Below, piece after piece: positions 43,034 through 52,711 of a stretch of 64,000 bases of DNA. Source of the DNA: Noviherbaspirillum galbum (GTDB lineage Bacteria; Pseudomonadota; Gammaproteobacteria; Burkholderiales; Burkholderiaceae_D); assembly GCF_010974945.1 (NCBI RefSeq), contig NZ_JAAIVB010000045.1, forward strand, positions 90,919-154,918, read 5' to 3'. A program made the position numbers and the translations under genes. The number at the start of each line of letters is the position of its first letter. Positions within the stretch are counted from its first letter, which is position 1. A model generated the notes under the pieces. The model did no database searches, was not told where the DNA came from, and saw only the letters and a program-made list of their open reading frames with translations.

Positions 43034-44218
43034 ATGAACGGCTTGCGAAGCAGATATGACGTCCTCATCGCCGGCGGCGGCATCGTTGGCTGTTACGTCG
43101 CCTATTTCCTGAAACAGCGGAATCCGGGGACGGAGGTTGCCATCGTCGAACCCGATCCGACCTACGAATATGCGTCGACGGTGCACGCGTCCGGCGGCGC
43201 GAGGCGCTTGTTTTCCTGTCCGGAAAACATCGAGATGTCCAACTTCAGCATCGACCGCATCAAGAACTTCGCCGAAGAAATGGCCGTGGACGGTAATCCC
43301 GCGCCGATCGACTGGGTCGAGCAAGGCTACCTGTTCATCGTGACCGGATCGAATGCCTTGCGGATGCTGGAAGAAAATGCGGACGTGCAGCGGTCGCTGG
43401 GCGCGGACATCCGGATGCTCGACCGGCAAGGCCTCAAGCAACTGCTTCCTTCGATGCACGTCGACGACCTCGATGGCGCCGCCTATTCGCCGAAGGACGG
43501 CTGGTGCGACCCGAACAGTTTCCTGCAGGGCGTGCGCAAGAAGTGCAAGGCGCTCGGCGTGGAATTCATCAAGGATCGGGTCGGCGGTTTCACCTGGTCG
43601 TCCGGCCGGATCAACGGGGCGGCGCTGGCCAGCGGCACGTCGCTGGCCGCCGACCACTTCGTCAACGCCGCAGGCGCCTGGTCGGCCCAGGTCAGCGCGA
43701 TGGCAGGCATGTATCTTCCGGTCTCGCCGCTGCGCCGGTTCGAGCATTACTTTACCGGCCAGCGCCAGATCGAACCGTTGCCCTATGTGAAGGATCTGAA
43801 CCGGCTCGCCTTCCGTTCCGAAGGACAAGGGTTTTCAGGCGGGCTGGTCAATTCCGATGAGCCGAGAGGCTTCAACTTCGAGGTCGACCATCACTACTTC
43901 GACGAAGTGGTCTGGCCGGCCCTGGCGCATCGCTTTCCGACGGCGTTCGAGGGCGTGAAATGCCATCGCACCTGGTCTGGGCTCTACGAGCAGTGCGAGC
44001 TCGACGGCAATCCCATCATCGGCAACTGGACGGGCAACCACGAAAATTTCTACGTCGCCACCGGCTTTTCCGGCCACGGCATGATGCACGCGCCGGCGGC
44101 CGGGCGCGGCATCGCGGAATTGATCGACAAGGGGCGCTTCGAATCGATCGATCTCAGCCGCCTCGGCTACGAGCGGGTGATCAGGCAGGCGCCCTATCCG
44201 GAACGCGGCATCCTTTGA
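43034..44218 (+). CDS. FAD-dependent oxidoreductase (DAO/FOXRED1-like)
   Basis: A 394-residue flavoprotein: DVLIAGGGIVGCYVAYFL (dinucleotide fold), VHASGGARRLFS, ADHFVNAAGAWS and a C-terminal NFYVATGFSGHGMMHAPAAGR, the DAO motif that contacts FAD. It is closest to the sarcosine/glycine-oxidase-like group, so oxidation of an amino acid or amine is likely. AAGG precedes ATG 43034. It follows araC by about 100 bp and precedes the transporter gene by about 50 bp. Confidence 0.84.
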   Translation: MNGLRSRYDVLIAGGGIVGCYVAYFLKQRNPGTEVAIVEPDPTYEYASTVHASGGARRLFSCPENIEMSNFSIDRIKNFAEEMAVDGNPAPIDWVEQGYLFIVTGSNALRMLEENADVQRSLGADIRMLDRQGLKQLLPSMHVDDLDGAAYSPKDGWCDPNSFLQGVRKKCKALGVEFIKDRVGGFTWSSGRINGAALASGTSLAADHFVNAAGAWSAQVSAMAGMYLPVSPLRRFEHYFTGQRQIEPLPYVKDLNRLAFRSEGQGFSGGLVNSDEPRGFNFEVDHHYFDEVVWPALAHRFPTAFEGVKCHRTWSGLYEQCELDGNPIIGNWTGNHENFYVATGFSGHGMMHAPAAGRGIAELIDKGRFESIDLSRLGYERVIRQAPYPERGIL

Positions 44219-44271
44219 CGGCCACTAGGCGCCGGTTGACGATGGGCTCATGCAAATGTTGAAACGCTGAC

Positions 44272-45174
44272 ATGCGGCAAGATGAAAAGAAGCACCGGAT
44301 CGGGCTCGCCCAGATCCATGTCGCCGTCTTGCTCGCGGGCGGCGCGGGCCTGTTCGCCAAGCTGCTCACGGTCACGCCCGAGATCCTGGTGACGGGACGG
44401 ACGGCGTTCGGCAGCGTGGCGCTTTTCCTGTTCGCCATGGCGACGAGCGCGAGCCTGCGGCTTCGCGGCGCGCGCGACCTGGCGATGGTCGTGCTGTCGG
44501 GCGTGATCCTGGCCGCGCACTGGCTCACCTTTTTCCTTTCCATCCAGGTGTCGACGGTGGCCATCGGCTTGCTGGCATTCTCGACGTTTCCGCTATTCAC
44601 GACCTTCCTCGAGCCGGCGATCTTTGGAGAACGGCTCCGGCGGCAGGACATCGTCACCGCGTTCGTGGTCATGGCCGGGCTGGTGCTGGTGACGCCAAGC
44701 TTCGACGTAGGCAACCGACTGACCCAAGGCCTGCTGTGGGGTATCGGCTCGGCGTTCATGTATGCGGTGCTGTGCCTGCTGAGCCGGACCTACGCAGGCA
44801 GGTATCCCGCGGTGACCGTCTCCTTCTACCAGCAGGGAGTCGCCGCCCTGTGCACCCTCCCTTTCGCATTGCGATGGCATGGGACGCTTTCGGCGCATGA
44901 CATGGCCTACCTTGCCGTCCTGGGTGTCGTGTTCACGGCGTTGGGGCAAGGCCTGGTCGTTGCAAGCCTTCGCCATCTCCGCGTCCAGACGACCAGCATC
45001 GTGTTCGGGCTGGAGCCGGTATATGGCATCTTGCTGGCGTGGCTGCTGATCGGCGAAATCCCGAGCCTTCGGACCCTGCTAGGCGGCGGCCTCATCTGCG
45101 GCGCCGTGCTCTGGGCCTCCCTGGGATCGGGAGACTGGCAGGCGCATGGCGAGAGCCGTCGGGCGCCGCAGTAA
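44272..45174 (+). CDS. EamA/DMT-family transporter
   Basis: A 300-residue membrane protein with about ten helices in two EamA repeats: AQIHVAVLLAGGAGLFAKLL to VTPSF, and GLLWGIGSAFMYAVLCLLSR to LGSGDW. The second repeat has the EamA pattern YGILLAWLLIGEIPSLRTLLGGGLICG. EamA exporters move amino acids or metabolites. It follows the FAD oxidase gene, so it may move the same substrate or product. A clear Rho-independent terminator follows. Confidence 0.85.
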   Translation: MRQDEKKHRIGLAQIHVAVLLAGGAGLFAKLLTVTPEILVTGRTAFGSVALFLFAMATSASLRLRGARDLAMVVLSGVILAAHWLTFFLSIQVSTVAIGLLAFSTFPLFTTFLEPAIFGERLRRQDIVTAFVVMAGLVLVTPSFDVGNRLTQGLLWGIGSAFMYAVLCLLSRTYAGRYPAVTVSFYQQGVAALCTLPFALRWHGTLSAHDMAYLAVLGVVFTALGQGLVVASLRHLRVQTTSIVFGLEPVYGILLAWLLIGEIPSLRTLLGGGLICGAVLWASLGSGDWQAHGESRRAPQ

Positions 45175-45204
45175 TTGCAACTGGCGTTCGATTGTTTTGC
45201 AGTC

Positions 45205-45234
45205 CTCCATGCATAGTTTTGCATGGAGTTTTTT
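45205..45234 (+). terminator. Rho-independent terminator after the EamA gene
   Basis: CTCCATGCA (45205-45213) and TGCATGGAG (45220-45228) are perfect arms with a six-base loop, followed by TTTTTT. It ends the araC/FAD-oxidase/EamA transcripts. Confidence 0.85.
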
Positions 45235-45239
45235 AATGC

Positions 45240-45539
45240 CCGTTTATCGCTGCAAATCTGCCCTGTGAGTTGTGCGTGTCATCGCCGCAAATCGACCCCA
45301 AGCTGCCATTGCTTCATCCCGATACCCGACTTTCACATGAAAACGGGATAGGCATGCTAGCGGTCAAGGCGTTCTCACACGGACTGAACCTTTACTGACG
45401 TCCGTGCATTGTTAGAGCGCTGTGTAAACACTTATTGAGGGATCTTCACTGTCCCAAAATCCGGAAGGCGATTCACTCCTTACCTGTCAATAAGTGGAAT
45501 CACCATAAAATGAGAACGCAGGCGGATAGCGCAGCGCAT
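45240..45539. other. Gap with a partial copy of the intergenic repeat
   Basis: About 300 bp without a gene. Near 45290-45315 the string ATCGACCCCAAGCTGCCATTG matches the 3' part of the repeat described under 47211-47280. Otherwise nothing is recognised. Confidence 0.35.
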
Positions 45540-46457
45540 TTATTTTTGCGATACCAATTCAGTGGCAAGTCGCGGTGTAAAAAAACGCTCCCTCATTTCT
45601 TCCAGCCCTAGCTCCCGCATCACCTCTTGCAAGCGCTTGCTAGGACCTCTGGTTGGCAAGCCCTTGTAGCTGGCAATAATCAATTCATTTTTCATGGAAT
45701 GCTCCCACCCCACCAGTTCCGTCGCAGTGACTTGGTAGCCGTGCGCTTCCAATTGCAAACATCGCAGGACATTGGTGACGTGACTGCCAAATTCACGAGT
45801 GTGAATGGGATGACGCCACAATTCGGTCAGGTTGTCCCGGCCCAGTGCCTTGCCTTTGTTCGCCTTTAAGATGGAGGCAACTTCCGCCTGGCAGCACGGC
45901 ACAAGCACGATGAACTTCGCCTGTTTTTGCAGTGCGAAACGAATGGCGTCATCGGTTGCCGTATTGCACGCATGCAACGCAGTAACGACATCGACTGTTT
46001 CCGGTAACTGCGTCGAATCGGTTGATTCGGCTACCGATAAATTCAGGAACGTCATTCCGGAAAACTTCAATCTCTGCGCTAGTTCCTGCGATTTCTTGAC
46101 CAATTCATCACGGGTTTCGATCCCGTAGATGCGCGACTTGTCGTGCAGTTTTTTAAAAAACAGGTCATAAAGGATAAAACCGAGATAGGACTTGCCCGCG
46201 CCATGATCCACGAGGCTGATATCGGCATGAATCTGCTGCACAGCCAATAGCAGCGGTTCGATAAACTGGTAGAGGTGGTAGACCTGTTTGAGCTTACGGC
46301 GGCTATCTTGGTTTAGCCTGCCATCGCTGGTCAGAATATGTAGCTCTTTAAGCAGTTCGACCGACTGACCGGGCTTGATATCGGGATTGTTACTCATGAT
46401 GGAAAGGTTCGATTCAAAAGTGCGGGCGGCCAGATTTTGGCCGTTGAGTTTGGGCAT
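45540..46457 (-). CDS. SAM-dependent methyltransferase, Methyltransf_32-like
   Basis: A 305-residue protein with VDHGAGKSYLGFIL (SAM-binding loop), IYGIETRDELVKKSQ, and VDVVTALHACNTATDDAI, with VLVPCCQAEV, a motif typical of the Methyltransf_32 family that resembles RNA methyltransferases. A role in RNA modification is possible. ATG 46457 is chosen because the earlier frame is unlike the family; a later ATG at 46397 is also possible. Confidence 0.75.
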   Translation of the reverse strand: MPKLNGQNLAARTFESNLSIMSNNPDIKPGQSVELLKELHILTSDGRLNQDSRRKLKQVYHLYQFIEPLLLAVQQIHADISLVDHGAGKSYLGFILYDLFFKKLHDKSRIYGIETRDELVKKSQELAQRLKFSGMTFLNLSVAESTDSTQLPETVDVVTALHACNTATDDAIRFALQKQAKFIVLVPCCQAEVASILKANKGKALGRDNLTELWRHPIHTREFGSHVTNVLRCLQLEAHGYQVTATELVGWEHSMKNELIIASYKGLPTRGPSKRLQEVMRELGLEEMRERFFTPRLATELVSQK

Positions 46458-46682
46458 GATGGGTCTCAGCTTTTTACCGACCCATCGATAGAGAATGGAT
46501 CCGATGCAGGGGCCACATGAAAAATACGTCCCCGACAACGCTGATTATCGCACTGCTGACCTATGACCTTCCGCAAGCGGCATGGTTTGGCTTGGGCAGC
46601 AACTGAGCGATATTGTGAAGAGTGTTGCATTTCGACCGTTCCGTCTCATGCCATAAGAGACTCATTTCTGTATTCTTCCGGT

Positions 46683-47120
46683 ATGGATAAAGACCACCAC
46701 ATCATGCTCAGCGGTCCGTTCAGCATTTTTGATTCACACGGGCAACAATGGGATGTCAAGTCAATCCATATCGTTGATCAAAGTTATGCGATCGTTGACG
46801 TTTATGTCGAAATGGCATCGTCGATGGGCGGTACGCCCCTCTACGAAGATCTGATGATCATCAGGCAGGTTCTCTCGAGACTGCGTTCGCTGGGTTACAA
46901 AGGCCCCGACTTTGCTTATGGCGACCCCGGCATGCAGGATGAAATGCTAATGGTATTCGAAGCGCCTGAAGAATTCGGCCAGTTCGCGGTGACAAAAGGC
47001 TGGAAAAACCTCGCAGAAGAATATATTCACGGTGCCGAGGACAATTCTTCCAAGCTTGCGTCAGAAGCCTCTTCTCACTGGCATTTCTCCGAACTGATGC
47101 GGAAGCTGGGGGTATGGTAA
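46683..47120 (+). CDS. Hypothetical protein, acidic/helical
   Basis: A 145-residue frame from ATG 46683: DKDHHIMLSGPFSIFDSHG, then HIVDQSYAIVDVYVEMASS, then helices LMIIRQVLSRLRSLGYKG and WHFSELMRKLG. No family is recognised. Amino-acid composition and codon pattern look natural, without the Arg/Pro bias of shadow frames, so it is probably a real gene. The ribosome binding site is weak. An earlier ATG at 46563 adds 40 unlikely residues. Confidence 0.55.
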   Translation: MDKDHHIMLSGPFSIFDSHGQQWDVKSIHIVDQSYAIVDVYVEMASSMGGTPLYEDLMIIRQVLSRLRSLGYKGPDFAYGDPGMQDEMLMVFEAPEEFGQFAVTKGWKNLAEEYIHGAEDNSSKLASEASSHWHFSELMRKLGVW

Positions 47121-47210
47121 TCAAAGCACGATCGGATTTCAAATGTTGGACGGCTATCATGACCGTCCGTTGCCGGCCGGACTCGGCGGTAGGATGGAAC
47201 CGCCTGCCGG

Positions 47211-47280
47211 CTGCTACAGGTCGCTTTGCAGACCTTGGCTGACCGCTGGCGAGAGACCCTTGCCGACCCTAACCTAACTG
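47211..47280 (+). repeat. Intergenic repeat, copy 1
   Basis: Roughly 70 nt beginning with GCTACAGGTCGCTTTGC, then GACCTTGGCTGACC, GGCGAGAGACCCTTGCCGAC. Four similar sequences occur at 50721, 57881, 60171 and 63231, all on the same strand. None is protein coding. Partial copies (only one end) are at 45290, 53960 and 62205. Confidence 0.6.
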
Positions 47281-47360
47281 TGAATGTCTCCATTAGCGGA
47301 CGTACGCTTAAATGCTACTGATCGGCCTGCCGCATTGCGCCTTCAGGTGATGCTCAGAAA

Positions 47361-47680
47361 TCACGTTGAATGATCACGCGTGCTAGGTGGATTTGCATCG
47401 TCGATCTCAAAGAATGGTTCAACCTGTTTCCTTTTTTTGACCGGTGCGGATTCCTTCTGTCTAGCTTTCATGGCAGGAGGGGGTGCTACAGGGAGCGGGA
47501 ATCCAAGAAAGGCCATCACAAAAAAGATAGGGAGCAACACATAGAACAGCGGTCGCCTCCATGTCCGTTTCCGTTTAAAAACACGTTTGACCTTCTTATT
47601 ATTGAATCGTCATTCGAAGGTTTGCGCCTAGCACAAGATTTCAAGCCACCGCTTCAGAATTTTATGTTTATTGGTTATGG
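47361..47680 (-). other. Possible remnant of a small membrane-protein gene
   Basis: On the minus strand, the frame ending at the TGA at 47361-47363 reads a natural-looking peptide with a membrane segment (FYVLLPIFFVMAFLGFPL), a charged tail (APVKKRKQVEPFFEIDD) and a basic lead (KVKRVFKRKRTWRRP). It has no proper start codon before an upstream stop. It may be a decayed gene; it is recorded here only as a possibility. Confidence 0.3.
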
Positions 47681-47818
47681 GTTCAAACAATGGCTGCTTC
47701 GGGCCGTGGGCCGTGCTTGGCAGTAAGTTGGAATGGATCCGTCTGGCATCTAGGGGCCGGCGGATTCAACCGGTAGATGCAACATACTAGCGGCTAAATT
47801 AGCCGCAGGATGCCACCT

Positions 47819-47932
47819 ATGAAGCAAAGACGTCGAATCTATTATTCAGAAAGCCAACGGGCATTAATGTGGGAACGATGGAAGAATGGAGACTCACCCC
47901 ATCAGATTCCCAAGCTGTTCGATCGAAACCAC
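47819..47932 (+). pseudogene. IS30-family transposase, N-terminal fragment
   Basis: About 38 codons read MKQRRRIYYSESQRALMWER then WKNGDSPHQIPKLFDRNH, the conserved start of IS30-type transposases. The match stops abruptly at about 47932, where an IS66-like fragment begins. The rest of the transposase is gone. Confidence 0.72.
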
Positions 47933-48116
47933 CCGGCAAAGCTTGACCGTGACATGCCGCCTGCACGGCATCGATCCGTACGACTACTTCGTGGATGTGT
48001 TGCAGCGGGTTGGGCAGCATCTGGCGGCGCTGGTGGATGAGCTGACGCCGCGCATCTGGAAAGAGAGGTTTGCCGCCAAGCCGCTACGTTCGGATCTTCA
48101 CAGTTGCACCGGATAA
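47933..48116 (+). pseudogene. IS66-family transposase, C-terminal fragment
   Basis: In a different frame from the IS30 fragment, about 60 codons read LTVTCRLHGIDPYDYFVDVL, QRVGQHLAALVDELTPRIWK and LRSDLH, the usual end of IS66 TnpC proteins. The fragment is joined directly to the IS30 piece; the other IS66 genes (tnpA, tnpB) are absent. The region to 48509 holds nothing else recognised. Confidence 0.7.
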
Positions 48117-48509
48117 TGCAACGGCCCAGAATATGGCTTTCTACTTTCTCTGCTGGTAGCGGGGTCTTGGAAGAATGTGCATCTACGACCTGTTCATTGA
48201 TACCTTTACGACCGGCCGACAAGCGCCGCTCCTACACTGTACAAAACGCGACCTCAAGCACTAACTTACAGGGACGACCAGTACTCCGAACTTATCGTCA
48301 TGACACGTTTGTCAACGCAGTCAGTAACGTTCAGACCAGACCCGTCCTCGATACTGTCTATGACCAGGTTGTTTTTGCGATCCTGTCATTTCGATTTAAT
48401 GACGCGCTTTGCTTCGGCTCGAACATTGCCTGTGACCAAATCCGATCTGCATTGGCAATGTCGCCCGCAGCAGGACCGCTGTTCCTTCAACATTCCAAGA
48501 CAGCGGCGC

Positions 48510-49952
48510 CTAACGCAATGTCAACCTGACCGGCATCGAATCAGGCGTCATGGTAAAGGTAAAGATCTCGTCCACGGGCTTTGCCGCCTGGTCGTAATGC
48601 AGGTTGAAATTACGAGCGAGCATCGAGCTCACCATGCGGATTTCTGCGAATGCGAGGTAACGTCCGGGGCAGAATCGCGGACCTCCGCCAAAGGGCGATA
48701 TCTTGCGCGCCACATCGCTGGCGGGTGACATGGGATTGCCGCGGCCATCCGCCAGCCAGCGCTCGGGCAGGAAGGACGAGGCGGCCTCCCATTGGTTTGC
48801 GATGAAGCTCGAACGCCGCAGCAGAAGGAATGAAATTATTCCCTTGGGAATGGTAACACCGCCGACGACGGTATCGTGGTTCGCCTCTGCGGCCATGAAA
48901 GGCGCTACCGGCTTCAGGCGCATTGCTTCATTGACCGCGGCGTCGAGCCAGGAAAATTTTTCGAGACTGGCGAAATCGTCGTTCACCGGCCCGGTAAGCA
49001 CGGAATCAGTCTCCTGCCGCAGGCGCTCGGCTGCCTCGGGATGACGGGCGAGGAAATAGACCAGCCAGCCGATGGTGTTCGATGTCGTGTCCTCACCGGC
49101 GAATACCATGGTGCCTGCGTTACCGATGACGTGGCTGTCGTCAAAACCCGAGTTCGGTTCATCGCGCGCCAGCAGAAGCGCCTGCAGCATGTTGCGCGGC
49201 TTGTCGCGTAACGCCGGGCTATCGTGCAGTTCGCGCCGCGCTTGCTCGATGAAACCTGTGACGGATGCGGAAATACGCTGCGCCGCGGCATCGGCTTGGC
49301 GATCCACGTCAAGCTTGAAATAACGCCAGTAAGGCAAGGGGGTGGTCACACGTCGCGCCACACGGTTGAACATGAACTCGATATCGCGCTGCAGCGGATT
49401 TTCCGGATGCTCCAGGGTATTGATATCATGCCCCATCGCCAGCCAGACGGTAACGTCCAGCGCATAGGCCTTCAGGTCCCGCAGGATGTCCACCGGCTCG
49501 CCACGGCGGATGTTCTCTTCCCAACGTCGGCGCAGGCGTTCCGTCAGCAGCACCATCGTGGGAAAGAAGTTGCGGATCACTTCGGGCGTCAGCGCGCGCA
49601 TCACCAGCTTGCGCTGCTTGCGCCATTCCTCTCCCTCGGCGGTAAAGAGTCCCCGCGTGCCGAGTTCTTCGAGCACGGCGGCCGTACGGCTCGACCGGCG
49701 GAAGGCATCCGGACGGTCATGGAGCATGGTGGCGATCATGGCGGGGTCGGAGACAACCAGGGCCTCCCGTGACGCCAGACGCAGCCGATAGATGTTGCCG
49801 TACTGCTCGGCCCAGTCTTCCAGCTGGCGGTGGAATCGGAGGGAATCCAGCTGCAGCATGTTGCCAAGCACCGGGATACCCTTCGGCCCGGTGAACTGCG
49901 TGAAGTCGCGCGTTGGTGCTGCGGAAGCAAAGGACGAGTCGTGCGCCGACAT
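48510..49952 (-). CDS. Cytochrome P450
   Basis: A 480-residue P450. The N-terminal FTGPKGIPVLGNMLQL is the proline-rich hinge. The I helix reads MVFAGEDTTSNTIGW, ExxR is NEAMRLKPVAPFMAAE, and the haem loop is PFGGGPRFCPGRYLAFAEIRM. AGGAGA precedes ATG 49952; the frame start at 50111 has no match. FxxGxRFCPGxxLA is typical of CYP groups with fatty-acid-like or terpenoid substrates. It is unlike the P450 at 40404-41912, so the two are not duplicates. It stands alone in the repeat-rich half. Confidence 0.84.
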   Translation of the reverse strand: MSAHDSSFASAAPTRDFTQFTGPKGIPVLGNMLQLDSLRFHRQLEDWAEQYGNIYRLRLASREALVVSDPAMIATMLHDRPDAFRRSSRTAAVLEELGTRGLFTAEGEEWRKQRKLVMRALTPEVIRNFFPTMVLLTERLRRRWEENIRRGEPVDILRDLKAYALDVTVWLAMGHDINTLEHPENPLQRDIEFMFNRVARRVTTPLPYWRYFKLDVDRQADAAAQRISASVTGFIEQARRELHDSPALRDKPRNMLQALLLARDEPNSGFDDSHVIGNAGTMVFAGEDTTSNTIGWLVYFLARHPEAAERLRQETDSVLTGPVNDDFASLEKFSWLDAAVNEAMRLKPVAPFMAAEANHDTVVGGVTIPKGIISFLLLRRSSFIANQWEAASSFLPERWLADGRGNPMSPASDVARKISPFGGGPRFCPGRYLAFAEIRMVSSMLARNFNLHYDQAAKPVDEIFTFTMTPDSMPVRLTLR

Positions 49953-50720
49953 GAGGTCTCCTGATTGTCGTGATGGCACTGCTGCAAGATCAGGTATGGT
50001 ATCGCATTGCGTTTGCGGCATGCGTAAGTGGCCTGCACGGTCAGCCATGCTGCCGATTACCTTGCTCAACAACCCATGACAAGGCTGGAACGCGACATGC
50101 ACTTGCTTCACCGCATATCGCGCCGGATCCCTTGCCGCCCTGCACTTTCACGCCGCTTCGTCGAACAGGCACAGTGCCAGAAATCCATGTCCCAGCGTGC
50201 CGCCGGCATGCAATGCGTGGTCTTCGCGACGGCGAGCGCAATCATTTCACGAACGCGTGGCGGGATCTATCCATCTCCGCGCTTGGCCGTATGATCGAAA
50301 GCAAAAAAAGCCTTGGCCTCCGCAGACGCCAGGCGCGCCATCTCTGGTGCCAGTTGCAGATCAGAAGGAGACTGTTAGTGTTTCATGCTGCATCCCCCGT
50401 ATTCTCTGCATCCTACCGCTCATTGATCGTTGTGTCCGCACTTTCACTTGGTGATGCGCCGGCCCGTAGTATGTTGAGGCGCAGCGCCTGATTGCCGACA
50501 GCAACTACCGCACAATTTCATTAAGTCGCAACGGGCTTTGGGAAAGTGCTGCAATAATCGACGAATCAAATGGGACGAAATCAGTTGTCATTGTGCGTTC
50601 TTTATTGCTTCAGAACAGCATTATTGCCGTAAATGTCTATTGACTAGAAAAAACTTGTTTGGGTATCGCGAAGGATGGCTTCTGATTAGAATGAGCTCTG
50701 AGCTGACGTCGTGCAGCGGG
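49953..50720. other. Gap of about 770 bp without a supported gene
   Basis: Several short frames exist, none convincing. On the minus strand around 50215-50255 the peptide VREMIALAVAKTTHCM resembles the AhpD/carboxymuconolactone-decarboxylase active-site helix but soon loses frame, so a decayed AhpD-like gene is possible. Confidence 0.3.
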
Positions 50721-50793
50721 CCGCTATAGTTCGCTTTGCTGACCTTCCTAAACCGTCGGTGAAAGGCCCTTGCCGACCCACAGCTGACATTGC
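50721..50793 (+). repeat. Intergenic repeat, copy 2
   Basis: CCGCTATAGTTCGCTTTGCT, GACCTTCCTAAACCG, GGTGAAAGGCCCTTGCCGAC and CCACAGCTGACATTGCC align along the whole length with the copy at 47211 and the others. It lies about 150 bp beyond the MCP stop. Confidence 0.6.
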
Positions 50794-50939
50794 CGCTCCC
50801 CGTTAGCTGCCGTTCACTGACCATCCTTAGGGTGGTGCAAGAAAAAAGTGTTTTTACAAAACCTTTAACCTGCCTGTCTTCGACAGGCAGGGTTTCTCTT
50901 CAGCTTTTAACACCGAGTACCACGAACCCGACAAAGTTG

Positions 50940-52661
50940 TCAGAACTCTTCCCAGTCCTTGCCCGCAGTTGCGGTCGCCTTTGCCAAATGAGCATTCTTT
51001 GGTGTTAGCGGCTTTGCAACAGGCAAGCTTTTCGTTGTCTTCTTGCTTGGCATCTTTGCGTTCACAGCTGACACTGCGGGTTTGGCCAACTGTTGCCGAT
51101 GCATCGAGGTGTCAATTGTGAATACCGCGACCATTCGGGACAGATTTGCTGACTGATCCTGCATCGCATTCGCCGCGGCCGCGGCTTCTTCCACCAAAGC
51201 CGCGTTTTGCTGCGTCACGGCGTCCATCTGGGTGATTGCCTGGTTGACCTGCTCAATGCCATTGCGCTGTTCTTCGCTAGCCTCGGCAATCTCGGCGATG
51301 ATGTCGGTCACGCGCTTGACGCTGGCAACGACTTCGTCCATGGTGGCGCCGGCGTGGTTGACCAGCTTGCTTCCCGCATCGACCTTCTCCACAGAGTCGT
51401 TGATCAGCGTCTTGATCTCCTTCGCAGCGTTGGCGGAGCGCTGGGCCAGCGTGCGCACTTCACTGGCAACGACGGCGAAGCCGCGTCCCTGTTCGCCTGC
51501 CCGTGCCGCTTCGACCGCCGCGTTGAGGGCCAGGATGTTGGTCTGGAAAGCGATGCTGTCGATGACGGTGATGATGTCGACGATCTTGCGTGCGGAATCA
51601 TTTATGGCGCCCATCGTTCCGACGACTTCGGACACCACCGCGCCGCCTCGCTGCGCGATTTCAGAAGCGGAATTGGCCAACGAATTCGCTTGACGCGCGT
51701 TCTCGGCATTCTGCTGTACCGTCGAAGTCAGTTCTTCCATCGAGGAGGCGGTTTCTTCAAGCGAGCTGGCTTGCTGCTCGGTGCGGGAAGACAAGTCCAT
51801 GTTGCCGTCGGCGATCTGGCTCGATGCGGCGGAAATCTGGTCCGTGCCGTTGCGCACCTCCGATACGATGCCGCCAAGGCTTTGATTCATGTCACGCAGC
51901 GCAGCGATCAGTTGGCCGGTCTCGTCGGTGGACTTGGTATCGATGCGCGCCGTCAGGTCGCCCTGGGCTACGCGCTTGGCAAGCTCGACGGCGTCAGCCA
52001 TCGGTCTGGTGATGTTCCGCGTCAACCAGATCGACAGGAACGCCGCACCCATTGCGCCGATGATGCCGCCGATAATGATGCTGCTACTCGTTTGCGTCTG
52101 CAGCGATGCGGCGTCCTGCGCACGCACCGCCAGCAGAGAACGCTCTTCCTTGTCGAGGTCGCCGAGGAGCCCGCGCATCGCATCCATTGCCTGCTTGCCC
52201 TTTGCAGCCCGCTCCATTTCGACAGCGGCGTCCATTTGTGACTTGCCGCGTTCAATGTCCCGCCGCAGGGTGATGGCGGGCTCGATGGCATCCGACATCC
52301 ATTTCTGTTGCGATGCCTGCAATTGTGTCAACCGTTCCTGCTGCTTCGGATTGTCAGAGGTGAGGCGTTTGGCCTCTTCCCAATGCTTCTTAAAATCATT
52401 CTTACCAGCATTCAGCGGCTCGAGCGACGCATCCTTGCCGGTCAGGGAAAAGCCACGCTGCCCAGTTTCGATGTTCACCAGGCTGGTGAGCATGCCAGTG
52501 ACTTCTTCCAGCACCTTGTAGGTGTGGACGTTCAAGTAGTTGGCCTGGCCCAGCTGGGCAAAATTTACGTAGGCCGTAGACAGCAGGGCGATCATCAGTA
52601 GGACGACGGCCCCGAATCCGCCATATAGGCGTGTGCCAATCTTGAGGTTGGAAAGATTCAT
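50940..52661 (-). CDS. Methyl-accepting chemotaxis protein with CHASE3-type sensor and C-terminal tether
   Basis: A 573-residue MCP. It has helix 1 ([18 protein letters not shown]), a ~150-residue periplasmic domain with [14 protein letters not shown], the CHASE3 signature, helix 2 ([19 protein letters not shown]), then HAMP ([21 protein letters not shown]). The signalling hairpin tip is [40 protein letters not shown] in family form. The last five residues are DWEEF, matching the xWxxF pentapeptide that tethers CheR/CheB. Methylation helices lie around [14 protein letters not shown]. It follows cheW by 50 bp. Confidence 0.88.
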   Translation of the reverse strand: MNLSNLKIGTRLYGGFGAVVLLMIALLSTAYVNFAQLGQANYLNVHTYKVLEEVTGMLTSLVNIETGQRGFSLTGKDASLEPLNAGKNDFKKHWEEAKRLTSDNPKQQERLTQLQASQQKWMSDAIEPAITLRRDIERGKSQMDAAVEMERAAKGKQAMDAMRGLLGDLDKEERSLLAVRAQDAASLQTQTSSSIIIGGIIGAMGAAFLSIWLTRNITRPMADAVELAKRVAQGDLTARIDTKSTDETGQLIAALRDMNQSLGGIVSEVRNGTDQISAASSQIADGNMDLSSRTEQQASSLEETASSMEELTSTVQQNAENARQANSLANSASEIAQRGGAVVSEVVGTMGAINDSARKIVDIITVIDSIAFQTNILALNAAVEAARAGEQGRGFAVVASEVRTLAQRSANAAKEIKTLINDSVEKVDAGSKLVNHAGATMDEVVASVKRVTDIIAEIAEASEEQRNGIEQVNQAITQMDAVTQQNAALVEEAAAAANAMQDQSANLSRMVAVFTIDTSMHRQQLAKPAVSAVNAKMPSKKTTKSLPVAKPLTPKNAHLAKATATAGKDWEEF

Positions 52662-52711
52662 ATTTGCGGCTCCCAGTTCTTTGTTTATTTATTTGATTGA
52701 TCGTTTGGTTC

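Noticed and set aside
41909..43828. Minus-strand frame of 639 codons over araC and the FAD oxidase gene
   Set aside because: Shadow of two supported plus-strand genes.
45361..45540. Possible replication or phage attachment site in the AT-rich gap before the methyltransferase
   Set aside because: No iterated boxes or duplicated core were found.
47370..47726. 118-codon plus-strand frame
   Set aside because: Composition is random-looking; the minus strand of the same region reads more naturally but lacks a start, so it is listed only as a possible remnant.
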